Below, piece after piece: positions 26,860 to 35,296 of a stretch of 64,000 bases of DNA. Positions within the stretch are counted from its first letter, which is position 1, and every line of letters starts with the position of its first letter. Location of the stretch: the NCBI RefSeq assembly GCF_027924185.1, contig NZ_BRVO01000001.1, positions 310,001 through 374,000 on the forward strand, written 5' to 3'. Origin of the DNA: Neptunitalea lumnitzerae (GTDB lineage Bacteria; Bacteroidota; Bacteroidia; Flavobacteriales; Flavobacteriaceae). Made by a program: the position numbers and the translations under genes. The notes beneath the pieces were generated by a model. The model did not search any database, was not told where the DNA came from, and was given only the letters and a program-made list of their open reading frames with translations.

Positions 26860-27054
26860 CTATTCTTCCAGATTTCTTAAAAAAGCTTCTTTGTGAGCTG
26901 CTTTTTGTTTTGCTTTTCTTCTGGCAACAGATGGCTTTGTGTAGTGCTGTCTCTCTCTTAACTCATTTAACACTTTAGTGTTTCTAAATTTTCTCTTGTG
27001 TCTTTTAAGAGCGCGTTCAATACTTTCGCCTTCTTTTACAACGGTTTTTAACAT
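26860..27054 (-). CDS. rpsU: 30S ribosomal protein bS21
   Basis: The 64-residue basic protein matches bS21 (VKEGESIERALKRHKRKF, then ELRERQHYTKPS). It binds the 30S platform near the 3' end of 16S rRNA. The gene is monocistronic with a strong terminator. Its ribosome binding site is a perfect AAAGGAGG placed 7 bases from the ATG, which is exceptional in Bacteroidota, where genes rarely use Shine-Dalgarno pairing. Family knowledge: flavobacterial bS21 helps to hide the anti-Shine-Dalgarno sequence, so this site points to autoregulation. Confidence 0.96.
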   Translation of the reverse strand: MLKTVVKEGESIERALKRHKRKFRNTKVLNELRERQHYTKPSVARRKAKQKAAHKEAFLRNLEE

Positions 27055-27061
27055 ATAAAGT

Positions 27062-27069
27062 CCTCCTTT
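27062..27069 (-). promoter_or_regulatory. perfect Shine-Dalgarno of rpsU
   Basis: The minus strand reads AAAGGAGG, then ACTTTAT, then the ATG of rpsU. This is the only full-length Shine-Dalgarno I noticed in the window; starts of the other genes checked have A-rich leaders instead. Confidence 0.85.
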
Positions 27070-27179
27070 AATTTAATTATACACCACCATTATAACATTT
27101 TAATTGGCAAAAGCAAATTACAGCGCTACTTTATGATAATTATAATAGAATTTACGCATTTTATACAAAAATTGTATGG

Positions 27180-27737
27180 CTATCGTAATTGTTTCTGCAC
27201 TTTACAAGGGTTGCCAAAGGCTACAGTATGTGGTGGAATACTTTTGGTTACCACACTACCTGCTCCTATAGTACAACCATCTCCTATGGTAACGCCTGGC
27301 AGAATAATACACCCTCCACCTATCCAAACATCGTTACCAATGGTAATTGGCGCTGCTTGCCCTTGATGTGCTTTACGCTCTTCTAAATCTAACGGATGGG
27401 TTGCTGTATACATTTGTACGTTGGGTGCAATAAACACATTGTTACCTATAGTAACAGGGCAACAATCGAGAAGTACAAAATTAAAATTGATAAATACATT
27501 ATTTCCCATTTTTGTGTTAACACCATAATCTACACGCAATGGTTTTTCTATATGAACATTAGTACCTACTTCAGCAAAAATCTGTTGCTGTAAAGTATCT
27601 TTCAGATCTGCATCTCTTGGTGAGGTTGCATTAAATTTATCTACAGTTTCTCTTGTTTTGTATCGTATTTCAACTAGTTCGGGGTCATTAATCCAATACC
27701 ACTCTCCAGATACCATTTTTTCTCTTTCGGTCCTCAT
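27180..27737 (-). CDS. maltose O-acetyltransferase-like hexapeptide acetyltransferase
   Basis: The 185-residue protein has an N-terminal Mac domain (MVSGEWYWINDPELVE) and a left-handed beta-helix of hexapeptide repeats (VTIGNNVFIAPNVQ, ITIGNDVWIGGGCIILPGVT, IGAGSVVTKSIPP). The catalytic His is in TATHPLD. It would transfer acetyl from acetyl-CoA to a sugar hydroxyl (maltose/galactoside acetyltransferase group); the acceptor is unknown. Single gene, length normal for the family. Confidence 0.92.
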   Translation of the reverse strand: MRTEREKMVSGEWYWINDPELVEIRYKTRETVDKFNATSPRDADLKDTLQQQIFAEVGTNVHIEKPLRVDYGVNTKMGNNVFINFNFVLLDCCPVTIGNNVFIAPNVQMYTATHPLDLEERKAHQGQAAPITIGNDVWIGGGCIILPGVTIGDGCTIGAGSVVTKSIPPHTVAFGNPCKVQKQLR

Positions 27738-27816
27738 TGCTCTTATTAGTATTTAAAAATTTAAAGTTACTATAAAAGCATTAGGTTATATATCTTAAAT
27801 GTATTTTTAACACTTG

Positions 27817-28107
27817 TTAATGAGCTCCACTTAAAAACATCATTACAAATGCGATACCTCCAAAAAGTAATAGCACCGGACTTAAGAAACTTATTATCAA
27901 TCCAGCTATAGAGAGTCCCATACCATTTTCTAATTTTCCCGCCTGTACTATGCCAATAATACTAAAAATACCCCCAAGTATCCATATTATAAAATCTAGA
28001 AATGGAACCCAAAATAAAAAAATGGCTAACAGCGCTAAAATAAAACCAGCGATAGCAAAACTATTTGTTTCTTTTGTCTCAAACTGATGGTTAAATTGCT
28101 TATTCAT
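27817..28107 (-). CDS. small DUF4190-like membrane protein
   Basis: The 96-residue protein has a short polar N-terminus and two to three membrane segments (about 16-52 and 60-90) with the Gly-rich LGGIFSIIGIVQAGK motif typical of DUF4190 proteins. The function is unknown. Confidence 0.7.
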   Translation of the reverse strand: MNKQFNHQFETKETNSFAIAGFILALLAIFLFWVPFLDFIIWILGGIFSIIGIVQAGKLENGMGLSIAGLIISFLSPVLLLFGGIAFVMMFLSGAH

Positions 28108-28252
28108 CCTTGCCTATTTGTATACTCGATAATTAAGATTAACTATTTCAAAAATCTAATATACAAGTTATTAAATAATGTACTTGTAACATTTTACCCA
28201 AAATTGCGTTATATAGCTATCATCATCAATCAAAAAATATACATGTACAGTT

Positions 28253-29353
28253 ATGATTCAAAAATTTTTTATTCTGTGCTCCGGCGCAGATACGCAAATA
28301 TTAGACACTTGTTCTAATGGAGAAAAAAATAAATATGCTGGCATGGGGGCCACCGTTTTTTTCACGGCACTCATGGCATGGATAGCAGGTTCGTACGCTC
28401 TATACACCATATTTGATAATGCTTATACCTCCGGATTTTTCGGACTCATTTGGGGATTACTAATCTTTAACTTAGACAGGTACATTGTAGGTACCATGCG
28501 CAAAAAAGATTCTAAACTAAACGAAATGGTCCAAGCCATTCCACGTATTGTACTAGCTATTATTATTGCCATCGTAATTTCGAAACCTTTAGAATTAAAA
28601 ATTTTTCAAAAAGAAATTGATGCTGTTCTTCAAGAAGAACGTAACCAAAAACTAATTGATAATAAATCACAGATAACCTCTTACTACCAAAACGATATTA
28701 ACCACTTAAATCAAGAAATTGATAATTTAAAAAAAGAAATTACAACTAAAGAAAGTGAGGTAAATAACTTATACAAAACCTACATAGAAGAGGCTGAAGG
28801 CCTTTCGGGCACTAAAAAACTAGGAAAAGGCCCAGTATACGAAGAAAAAAGACAAAAACACGATGCTGCATTACTAGAGTTACAAACACTAAAACAAACC
28901 AATCTTGAAAAAATTGATAAAAAAGAAGCGGAAATTGCAGTTGTACAAGATCAGTTAGAGCAACAGTTATCCGATACCAATCCTATTATTAAAAACTTCG
29001 ATGGTTTAATGGCACGTATCAACGCTTTAGGCAAACTACCTTGGTTACCTGTTTTATTTATCACTTTATTATTTTTAACGATAGAAACTGCTCCAGTAAT
29101 TATTAAACTATTAGCATCTAAAGGAGAGTACGATGCTAAACTAACCGATCTAGAAGAAACACAAATAGGTTGGCTAGGTCAGAAAGCGTATCAACGTACC
29201 AAACAACAAGAAACCGACAAAGACCTTAATAATCGTATTTATGAAGATCTTAAGTCAGATGAAGCTCTTTATTCTGAAAAGAAAGAGAAAGCCGCAGAAA
29301 TTGCAAAATTACAAGCAGAAGCATTTTACAAACAGCAAAAATCTGTTCTCTAA
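28253..29353 (+). CDS. DUF4407 membrane protein with coiled coil
   Basis: The 366-residue protein has membrane segments at about 28-50, 54-72, 90-112 and 262-282. Between the third and fourth lies a long charged coiled coil (about 120-240), with LNQEIDNLKKEITTKESEV and KIDKKEAEIAVVQDQLEQQL. The N-terminal pattern ILCSGADTQILDTCSNGEK and NLDRYIVGTM is that of DUF4407. The role of the family is unknown. A 7-bp inverted repeat (TACAAGT at 28162 and its complement at 28182) lies upstream. Confidence 0.86.
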   Translation: MIQKFFILCSGADTQILDTCSNGEKNKYAGMGATVFFTALMAWIAGSYALYTIFDNAYTSGFFGLIWGLLIFNLDRYIVGTMRKKDSKLNEMVQAIPRIVLAIIIAIVISKPLELKIFQKEIDAVLQEERNQKLIDNKSQITSYYQNDINHLNQEIDNLKKEITTKESEVNNLYKTYIEEAEGLSGTKKLGKGPVYEEKRQKHDAALLELQTLKQTNLEKIDKKEAEIAVVQDQLEQQLSDTNPIIKNFDGLMARINALGKLPWLPVLFITLLFLTIETAPVIIKLLASKGEYDAKLTDLEETQIGWLGQKAYQRTKQQETDKDLNNRIYEDLKSDEALYSEKKEKAAEIAKLQAEAFYKQQKSVL

Positions 29354-29380
29354 ATAAAATTTAAAAATATTATAGTCATA

Positions 29381-29408
29381 ACAGGTAGTACTGACTACCT
29401 GTTTTTTT
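29381..29408 (+). terminator. terminator of the DUF4407 gene
   Basis: ACAGGTAG, loop TACTGA, CTACCTGT followed by a run of T. It lies 28 bases after the stop codon. Confidence 0.88.
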
Positions 29409-29877
29409 GTGATTTTATTTTTTAGTAATTATAACAGATTACAGATTGACGCACTGATTGTTGCATTTTAAAGAGAAAAGATACGGTAAAACTTACCAAG
29501 ACAATACAAAAAGAACAAAAATCCAGGTTCCCACAAACCATGCAATCTTAAGAATACTGACCATAACTTAATCTTGCTATCCCAATAAAAACAAGAGATC
29601 TTAACAATTACAAAAACGCCTCAAAACACTCTAATATTTACACATTAAGTGTTAGACTTATCTTACATGAAAATCTCGTACTAAATCAAGAAAAAACAAG
29701 ATTTAAATCTCATTGTATAGAATTTTTATAAATATTGATACCTGCAAACCACTTTAAGCATAAACAACACATACACAATTAAATAAAAATATATAATTTT
29801 AGCAAAACACGTATATCTACGTATTTTTTTATACGGAATATATTTCTATTTTAGCTAAAATAACTAAACCAACTAAT
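29409..29877. other. AT-rich intergenic region upstream of MBOAT gene
   Basis: No gene or RNA was found in these 470 bases. A 16-base perfect palindrome (TATTTTAG and its complement) lies at 29847-29862, only 15 bases before the ATG of the acyltransferase gene, and could be an operator. No TAnnTTTG box is seen. The length and low GC of the region suggest a long regulatory leader. Confidence 0.5.
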
Positions 29878-31329
29878 ATGCTATTTCACTCTATTACTTT
29901 TTTGGTATTTCTACCAATTGTTTTTATACTATATTGGTACATAACAAATAATAACTTAAAACTTCAAAACGTTTTAATTTTAATTGCCAGTTATGTTTTC
30001 TACGGCTGGTGGGATTACCGCTTTTTAGCACTTATTGTTTTTAGTACAGTGGTAGATTTTATATGCGGTTTGCAAATACATAAAACCTCTATTAAATCTA
30101 AAAGAAAACTGTTTATGTGCATAAGTCTTATAGCTAACTTAGGGCTATTAGGATTTTTTAAGTACTACAATTTTTTTATAGAGAGTTTTGTAGAAGCTTT
30201 TTCTAATGTTGGAGTAAATATTGAAATATCTACCCTTTACATCATCTTACCTGTTGGTATAAGTTTTTATACTTTTCAAACATTAAGCTATACAATAGAT
30301 ATTTATAAAGAAAGACTGAAGCCTACAAGTGATTTTATAGCTTTTGCCAGTTTTGTAAGCTTCTTTCCTCAATTAGTTGCCGGCCCAATAGAACGTGCCA
30401 GCAACCTTCTCCCACAATTTTTCAAAAAAAGAACCTTTGATTATGCAAAAGCAACCGATGGTTTACGACAAATGCTTTGGGGCTTCTTTAAAAAAATGGT
30501 AGTAGCAGATAATTGTGCTCAAATAGCTAACGACATATTTAATAACTCAGACTCATATAATGGTAGCACTCTTGTTATAGGTGCATTAATGTTTACCTTT
30601 CAAATATATGCCGACTTTTCAGGATACTCTGATATAGCTATTGGCTGTGCCAGACTATTTGGATTTAATTTGAGACAAAATTTTGCGTATCCTTATTTTT
30701 CAAGAGATTTTGCAGAGGCATGGAGACGCTGGCATATTTCTTTAACAACCTGGTTTAGAGATTATTTATTTATTCCTATCATAAGATTATGGAAAAAACA
30801 TAAATGGGTTAAAGTACCTGTTATATTTTTGCAATTCATTATCATAGGCTTTTGGCATGGAGCTAACTGGACATTTTTTTACTGGGGACTATTACAGGCA
30901 TGTTACTTCATACCTACTATTTACAAAAAAAGTAAAAAACCGCAAACTAAAGTTGTTGCCCAAGGTAAATTTTTCCCAAGCCCAATAGAATTATTAAAAG
31001 TACTTAGAGTGTTTACTTTGGTATGCTTCTCTATGATATTTTTTAGAGCTACCAGTGTTTCACAAGCATTTGGATACATTGGCACCATATTTTCTTCTTC
31101 TCTTTTTGAAAAAATACAGATTACCAGTCCTAGAACATTTACAACTACTAGCATTTTAGTAGGTATTTTCTTTTTGGTAGAATGGCTAGGAAGAGAAGAT
31201 CAATATGCAATTGAGAAAATTGTACTTAAGTGGAAACGCCCACTGCGTTTTGTTTTTTACTACGCTATTATTGCAACCATATTTATTTACAAAGGTGAAC
31301 CTCAAGAATATATCTATTTTAACTTTTAA
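29878..31329 (+). CDS. MBOAT-family O-acyltransferase (AlgI-like)
   Basis: The 483-residue protein has about ten membrane segments and the MBOAT signatures VAGPIERASNLLPQF, EAWRRWHISLTTWFRDYLFIP and GFWHGANWTF, in which H327 is the catalytic histidine. It matches AlgI/DltB-type transferases that pass acyl groups across the membrane to an extracellular polysaccharide. No polysaccharide synthesis genes are beside it. The next gene, 13 bases later, encodes an SGNH-like partner, so the pair is likely a complete acetylation unit acting on a surface glycan made elsewhere. Confidence 0.95.
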   Translation: MLFHSITFLVFLPIVFILYWYITNNNLKLQNVLILIASYVFYGWWDYRFLALIVFSTVVDFICGLQIHKTSIKSKRKLFMCISLIANLGLLGFFKYYNFFIESFVEAFSNVGVNIEISTLYIILPVGISFYTFQTLSYTIDIYKERLKPTSDFIAFASFVSFFPQLVAGPIERASNLLPQFFKKRTFDYAKATDGLRQMLWGFFKKMVVADNCAQIANDIFNNSDSYNGSTLVIGALMFTFQIYADFSGYSDIAIGCARLFGFNLRQNFAYPYFSRDFAEAWRRWHISLTTWFRDYLFIPIIRLWKKHKWVKVPVIFLQFIIIGFWHGANWTFFYWGLLQACYFIPTIYKKSKKPQTKVVAQGKFFPSPIELLKVLRVFTLVCFSMIFFRATSVSQAFGYIGTIFSSSLFEKIQITSPRTFTTTSILVGIFFLVEWLGREDQYAIEKIVLKWKRPLRFVFYYAIIATIFIYKGEPQEYIYFNF

Positions 31330-31342
31330 TACATAAATTGTC

Positions 31343-32305
31343 ATGACCAATAAATTTGTTAAAAAAATATTGATATTTTTAGTACCAATAGCCGTAAGCC
31401 TTCTGCTTGTAGAGTACTTTGTTAGAGATATTCCTAATGACTACATTCTAAAAAGAGAATATTTAGATAAGAATGCTACCGATGTTGAAACTATCATACT
31501 AGGAAGCTCTCATACGTACGTTAGTCTTAACCCTGAATTATTTAGTAGCAAAACATTTAACGCAGCTAAAGAACTTCAGGATATTCAATACGACCATGAA
31601 ATTTTTAATAAGTACAAAGAAGAGTTTAAGAACAATCTTAAAACTATTATTATTCCCATTTCTTATCCTTCTTTATGGTCTAATTTATCTGAACAAAAAT
31701 CAAGCGAATTCGATTTGAAAAATAATAGTTATCGCATGTTCTACGGGTTCAAAAAAAACACATTTTCCCTATATGATTACTCCTATATTTTGAGTTTTGA
31801 CTGTCGTGAATTATCCTCAGAATTGTTTTCATACTATATTTTAGGATCTACTAACATGGTACATTGTAACACACTAGGCTGGAAAAAACGTCCTAAAACT
31901 GAGTTAGACACAAATTACTTAAAAAATACTGCTTTAAAACAAAACAAGTTTCATACCGTAAAAGATTTAAACGATGAAGCTGCAAAAAGGAACTTCGAAC
32001 AAAACAACAAATGCTTACAGCACATTATTAAATGGGGAAAAAATAATAATGTTAACATTGTTCTGCTAACCACTCCTAAATATAAATTTTACAGAGCGTT
32101 AGCTAATAAAGAACAATACAAAATTATGCACAACACAATAGACAATTTTGCTAAACAGAATACAAATTGTTATTATTTAAATTTGGCTGCCTCTGAAGAT
32201 TTTGAAGATGGGGATTTTGCTGATTCCGGCCACTTAAACGAATTAGGAGCTATAAAACTGAGCAACAAAGTAAATGATTTTATTGAAACCGAAATTAAGC
32301 CATAG
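31343..32305 (+). CDS. SGNH-like periplasmic acyltransferase partner of MBOAT
   Basis: The 320-residue protein has one N-terminal membrane anchor (about 7-24) and a periplasmic domain. An SGNH-hydrolase-like block I is seen in ILGSSHTYVSLNP (residues 52-64), and the C-terminal DSGHLNELG fits the Asp-His pair of that fold. Such proteins (AlgJ/AlgX/DltD type) take the acyl group from the MBOAT channel and attach it to the glycan. The identity is inferred from fold motifs and operon position; no close named family is recognised. Confidence 0.8.
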   Translation: MTNKFVKKILIFLVPIAVSLLLVEYFVRDIPNDYILKREYLDKNATDVETIILGSSHTYVSLNPELFSSKTFNAAKELQDIQYDHEIFNKYKEEFKNNLKTIIIPISYPSLWSNLSEQKSSEFDLKNNSYRMFYGFKKNTFSLYDYSYILSFDCRELSSELFSYYILGSTNMVHCNTLGWKKRPKTELDTNYLKNTALKQNKFHTVKDLNDEAAKRNFEQNNKCLQHIIKWGKNNNVNIVLLTTPKYKFYRALANKEQYKIMHNTIDNFAKQNTNCYYLNLAASEDFEDGDFADSGHLNELGAIKLSNKVNDFIETEIKP

Positions 32306-32331
32306 TTAATAGGCAATCAATTATTTATTAT

Positions 32332-32817
32332 TTAGGCTTTTATTGCGGAGAGTAAGGATATTAAACCAAGAAAAATTACCAAGACCAAATAAATCCACCA
32401 GGTAAGTATTTCAAAAGGATATTCTACTAAAAATAATATAAATCCTATAAATAGAAATAATAAATAGTGTAAAAGATTTTTATTTTGTTCTATTATAGCA
32501 GCTAAAACTAAACTCACTAACAACATAGCTGCTGTAACTGGTATTAATAAACTCCCAGATATAAAACCAAACTGCCAATGTGTAATTTTTAATAATACTC
32601 CAATTATTAAAACAATTATACAGGCGTATATAAGTATTTTAAAAGGTAGCTTTTCAACAAATTTACCCTCCATTCTTATAATAAATAGCATCAACAGTAA
32701 TCTATAATTCCAAGGGGATACCAATAAATCCTTGTACGTAAAATATCCATAAATACATTGCACTGCTGCAAACAAAAAAGCCACGGAAAGAATACTATAG
32801 TAATGCTTTTTGGTCAT
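32332..32817 (-). CDS. membrane protein of unknown function
   Basis: The 161-residue protein has five to six hydrophobic segments covering most of its length, with a KITHWQFG motif between the second and third, faintly like the HW motif of GldL. No firm family. It converges with the SGNH-like gene, 26 bases apart. Confidence 0.68.
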   Translation of the reverse strand: MTKKHYYSILSVAFLFAAVQCIYGYFTYKDLLVSPWNYRLLLMLFIIRMEGKFVEKLPFKILIYACIIVLIIGVLLKITHWQFGFISGSLLIPVTAAMLLVSLVLAAIIEQNKNLLHYLLFLFIGFILFLVEYPFEILTWWIYLVLVIFLGLISLLSAIKA

Positions 32818-32914
32818 GGTTTTAATTGATTATTTGCGAATACCCTTTTCATTACACACAGAAAAGGAATTTTACTAAAATAGAAAAAGTATAATTATTT
32901 TTTACAAATAAGTG

Positions 32915-33607
32915 TTATTTCTCTTTAGCTTTCATATGTTCTATGTATGCTCTAACCAATACTTCAAAATCTTCTTGCAAAAAATCTTTGTTTAGTATTC
33001 TTTTCACCAATTCTGGTTCATCCTGAAAATAATTAGCTGCACGGTTACGAAATTGTTTTTCTACGCCAGACACACTAGCACCGTAATAACCACTCTCTGC
33101 AACATAAGATACTATATCTTCATTTTCTCTTTTTAAATAATAACTAAACGCCGCAAAAGCACCTCCTGCCTGAGACACATATATAAACTCTCCATCTTCA
33201 TTTACATAATATTTACCAGAAGACTTATACACATTAATAAACTGATTTGTAAATAATCTAACAACCCATATCTTTTTCTTATACGTATGTCCAGAACGTT
33301 TTGTTAAAAGCCTCCAATGTACTCTATCAAAAACCACTGAATCACTTTTACTTAAATGAAAAGTAATTGTACTAATAGAGTCTGAAACTATTTCTGTTTC
33401 ATCAGACGTATCTGACTTTTTGAATTGAATTTCTTTGGTTGTCATTTTAATAGGTACTACTGCATAACCATCTAAAGTACTTCCATCGTTAAGTGCTATA
33501 TCAGCTTTATAAAAATCCTCATTAGATGTTATTAAATACCTTAAACTCTGAGATTTTGCTGTGTAAGCTGAAATCAGCACAACAAAAAGTAACAAAACTC
33601 TTTTCAT
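32915..33607 (-). CDS. secreted protein of unknown function
   Basis: The 230-residue protein has a signal peptide ending AKSQ (about residue 19). The mature part has short beta-strands with SVVFDRVHWRLLTK, a Gly-Ala-rich loop (VSQAGGAFAAFSYYLKRE) and a charged helical C-terminus (EDFEVLVRAYIEHMKAKEK). I recognise no family. Probably periplasmic. Confidence 0.72.
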   Translation of the reverse strand: MKRVLLLFVVLISAYTAKSQSLRYLITSNEDFYKADIALNDGSTLDGYAVVPIKMTTKEIQFKKSDTSDETEIVSDSISTITFHLSKSDSVVFDRVHWRLLTKRSGHTYKKKIWVVRLFTNQFINVYKSSGKYYVNEDGEFIYVSQAGGAFAAFSYYLKRENEDIVSYVAESGYYGASVSGVEKQFRNRAANYFQDEPELVKRILNKDFLQEDFEVLVRAYIEHMKAKEK

Positions 33608-33666
33608 TTCTATATATTTATTGATTAGTTATTAGGTAACGCTAATATATAAAAAACCATAAAATA

Positions 33667-33700
33667 ATAAGCCGTCAGTTTAGCTAAACTGACGGCTTAT
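33667..33700. terminator. 34-base perfect palindrome, terminator
   Basis: ATAAGCCGTCAGTTTAG is followed directly by its complement. It starts 20 bases after the stop of the minus-strand secreted-protein gene and is followed on that strand by a T-rich stretch, so it is likely the terminator of the AraC operon. Confidence 0.75.
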
Positions 33701-33720
33701 ATTTAACAAGGAACGTGCTA

Positions 33721-34296
33721 TTAATCTTCAAAACCTAAATTTTCTGGAGTAGCCAGTATTATTCGTTTAGTAGTTTTTTCCGACGCTAGCGCTTCTACAA
33801 CTTCAAATTTTAAATCATCAAACCACATAGAACCCGTACCCACTAAAAGTCCACCAAAATTAAGCGTAGCTGCAGATTGTGGAACTTCTAACGTAATCTC
33901 ATACTGCTTCCAATCACCTGTTCCACTAACATGTTGATTCTTCATATTATCAAAATCTAGTACATCACCATCTAATCCATCTACTCTAAGCCATAGTCCT
34001 GCCCATTTCTTCACGTCTTCTGTTTTTATATAGCCAGACAGTTTTACTTTCTTACCCCTAAATAAATCGGCCTTGCAACTTTGCATTAAGGTACCAAAAC
34101 CTTTTACCTTTTTCTCAGTAGACCTAATTACTGCGGCACTTCCTCCACTATAATATACCTCTTTATCTGAACCCATAAAATAAGCCTCCTTTTCTGAGCC
34201 CGATTTAAACCATCCCTCAAGATTATCTTGAGCTTTAAATGCAAATAAACTTAGTACAGCAACTACACCTACAATACTTAAAAATGCTTTTTTCAT
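33721..34296 (-). CDS. secreted carbohydrate-binding-like domain protein paired with AraC
   Basis: I chose ATG at 34296 because it starts a clean signal peptide (MKKAFLSIVGVVAVLSLFAF), giving 191 residues. An ATG at 34371 overlaps the araC stop as TAATG and would add 25 charged residues; it may couple translation. The mature part is a beta-sandwich with GFGTLMQSCKADLFRGKKV, KWAGLWLRVDG and SMWFDDLKFEVV. I recall the same domain attached to AraC-type regulators in Firmicutes. Its ligand is unknown. The pairing with an AraC regulator suggests a sensing or response role, as inference. Confidence 0.78.
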   Translation of the reverse strand: MKKAFLSIVGVVAVLSLFAFKAQDNLEGWFKSGSEKEAYFMGSDKEVYYSGGSAAVIRSTEKKVKGFGTLMQSCKADLFRGKKVKLSGYIKTEDVKKWAGLWLRVDGLDGDVLDFDNMKNQHVSGTGDWKQYEITLEVPQSAATLNFGGLLVGTGSMWFDDLKFEVVEALASEKTTKRIILATPENLGFED

Positions 34297-34370
34297 TCTG
34301 TTTCGTTTTTTTGTTAATGAATAGTCAAATGTATCTTGTAGAAATTTTCTGTAATTGTGTTTTTTAGACA

Positions 34371-35192
34371 TTAACGTTTTTTAACTTTCTTAAAATAGAT
34401 ATGCTGATTAGAGTAACTAGAAACGTTTTTAAAGAAGTTTCCCGGTGTTTCACCCGTCAAACGCTTAAAGGAGTTAGAGAAATAAGAAACGTCACAATAC
34501 CCCTGTAAAAAAGCAATATCAGATAAACTAACACTCTTGTGCTCAGCTTGAAGTTGCTCCAGGGCCTTTCTAAAAATTACTATCTGTTTAAACGTTACAG
34601 CACTTTCACCACACAGCTTATAAAACAATCGTGATAGTTTCTTTGCACTACAACAACATTGCACAGCTAAATCTGAAATGGATACATTTTCAGTCTCTAA
34701 AATAGAAAATGCCTTTATCATTATCTCGGTACCTGGCTTTTCAGATAGCTTACCAAACAAATACGCATCTAAAATATCTATTTTAGTATCCATCCCAGCT
34801 TTTAAAAATGTAGGGTTGAGCGTAAAGAAATCTGTAAAAATTGAAAAAACTTCTGCTTGCTTGTCAGTTACTATAGGTAGCGGCTCTTCTTTAAATTGAG
34901 CTAAGCCATAAGGCTTAAACACAATACAAAACTCTTTTACTTTACCCTCTACAATAATCTGAATTGGCTTTTTAAATCTATTAAAAACATACACTCCACC
35001 TTTAGCACCTGTAGCTTCAGAAACAATAGTGCTATAATCATTTGCATTTACAAACGCATGCTGCATTATTGAACAAGGCAAATTATAATGCGGATACGCA
35101 TAATAGTCTATATCTTCTAGGGTAGTCTCGTAATAATAAGCAATGTATTTTTGAAGTCTGCTATCTTTTGGTAAATATGTAGCTATTTTCAT
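34371..35192 (-). CDS. AraC-family transcriptional regulator
   Basis: The 273-residue protein ends in two helix-turn-helix motifs of the AraC type (VSISDLAVQCCCSAKKLSRL at about 178-200 and SLSDIAFLQGYCDVSYFSNS, then FKRLTGETPGNFF). The N-terminal domain resembles that of AraC regulators with an N-terminal DUF6597-type effector domain (HYNLPCSIMQHAF). It overlaps the next gene by one base if that gene starts at its first ATG. Target genes are unknown; the neighbour is the natural candidate. Confidence 0.9.
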   Translation of the reverse strand: MKIATYLPKDSRLQKYIAYYYETTLEDIDYYAYPHYNLPCSIMQHAFVNANDYSTIVSEATGAKGGVYVFNRFKKPIQIIVEGKVKEFCIVFKPYGLAQFKEEPLPIVTDKQAEVFSIFTDFFTLNPTFLKAGMDTKIDILDAYLFGKLSEKPGTEIMIKAFSILETENVSISDLAVQCCCSAKKLSRLFYKLCGESAVTFKQIVIFRKALEQLQAEHKSVSLSDIAFLQGYCDVSYFSNSFKRLTGETPGNFFKNVSSYSNQHIYFKKVKKR

Positions 35193-35296
35193 ATAAGGAT
35201 GAATTCATAAATCCGCGCAATATGTAAAAAACTACCTATATAATTTTTATAAGCAATTGTTAAACAATCTAAACAAAGTATTAATTAACGTAAAAA

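Noticed and set aside
29409-29877. Possible tRNA or small RNA gene in the long gap
   Set aside because: No cloverleaf, no T-loop GTTCGAnnC signature and no second terminator were found.
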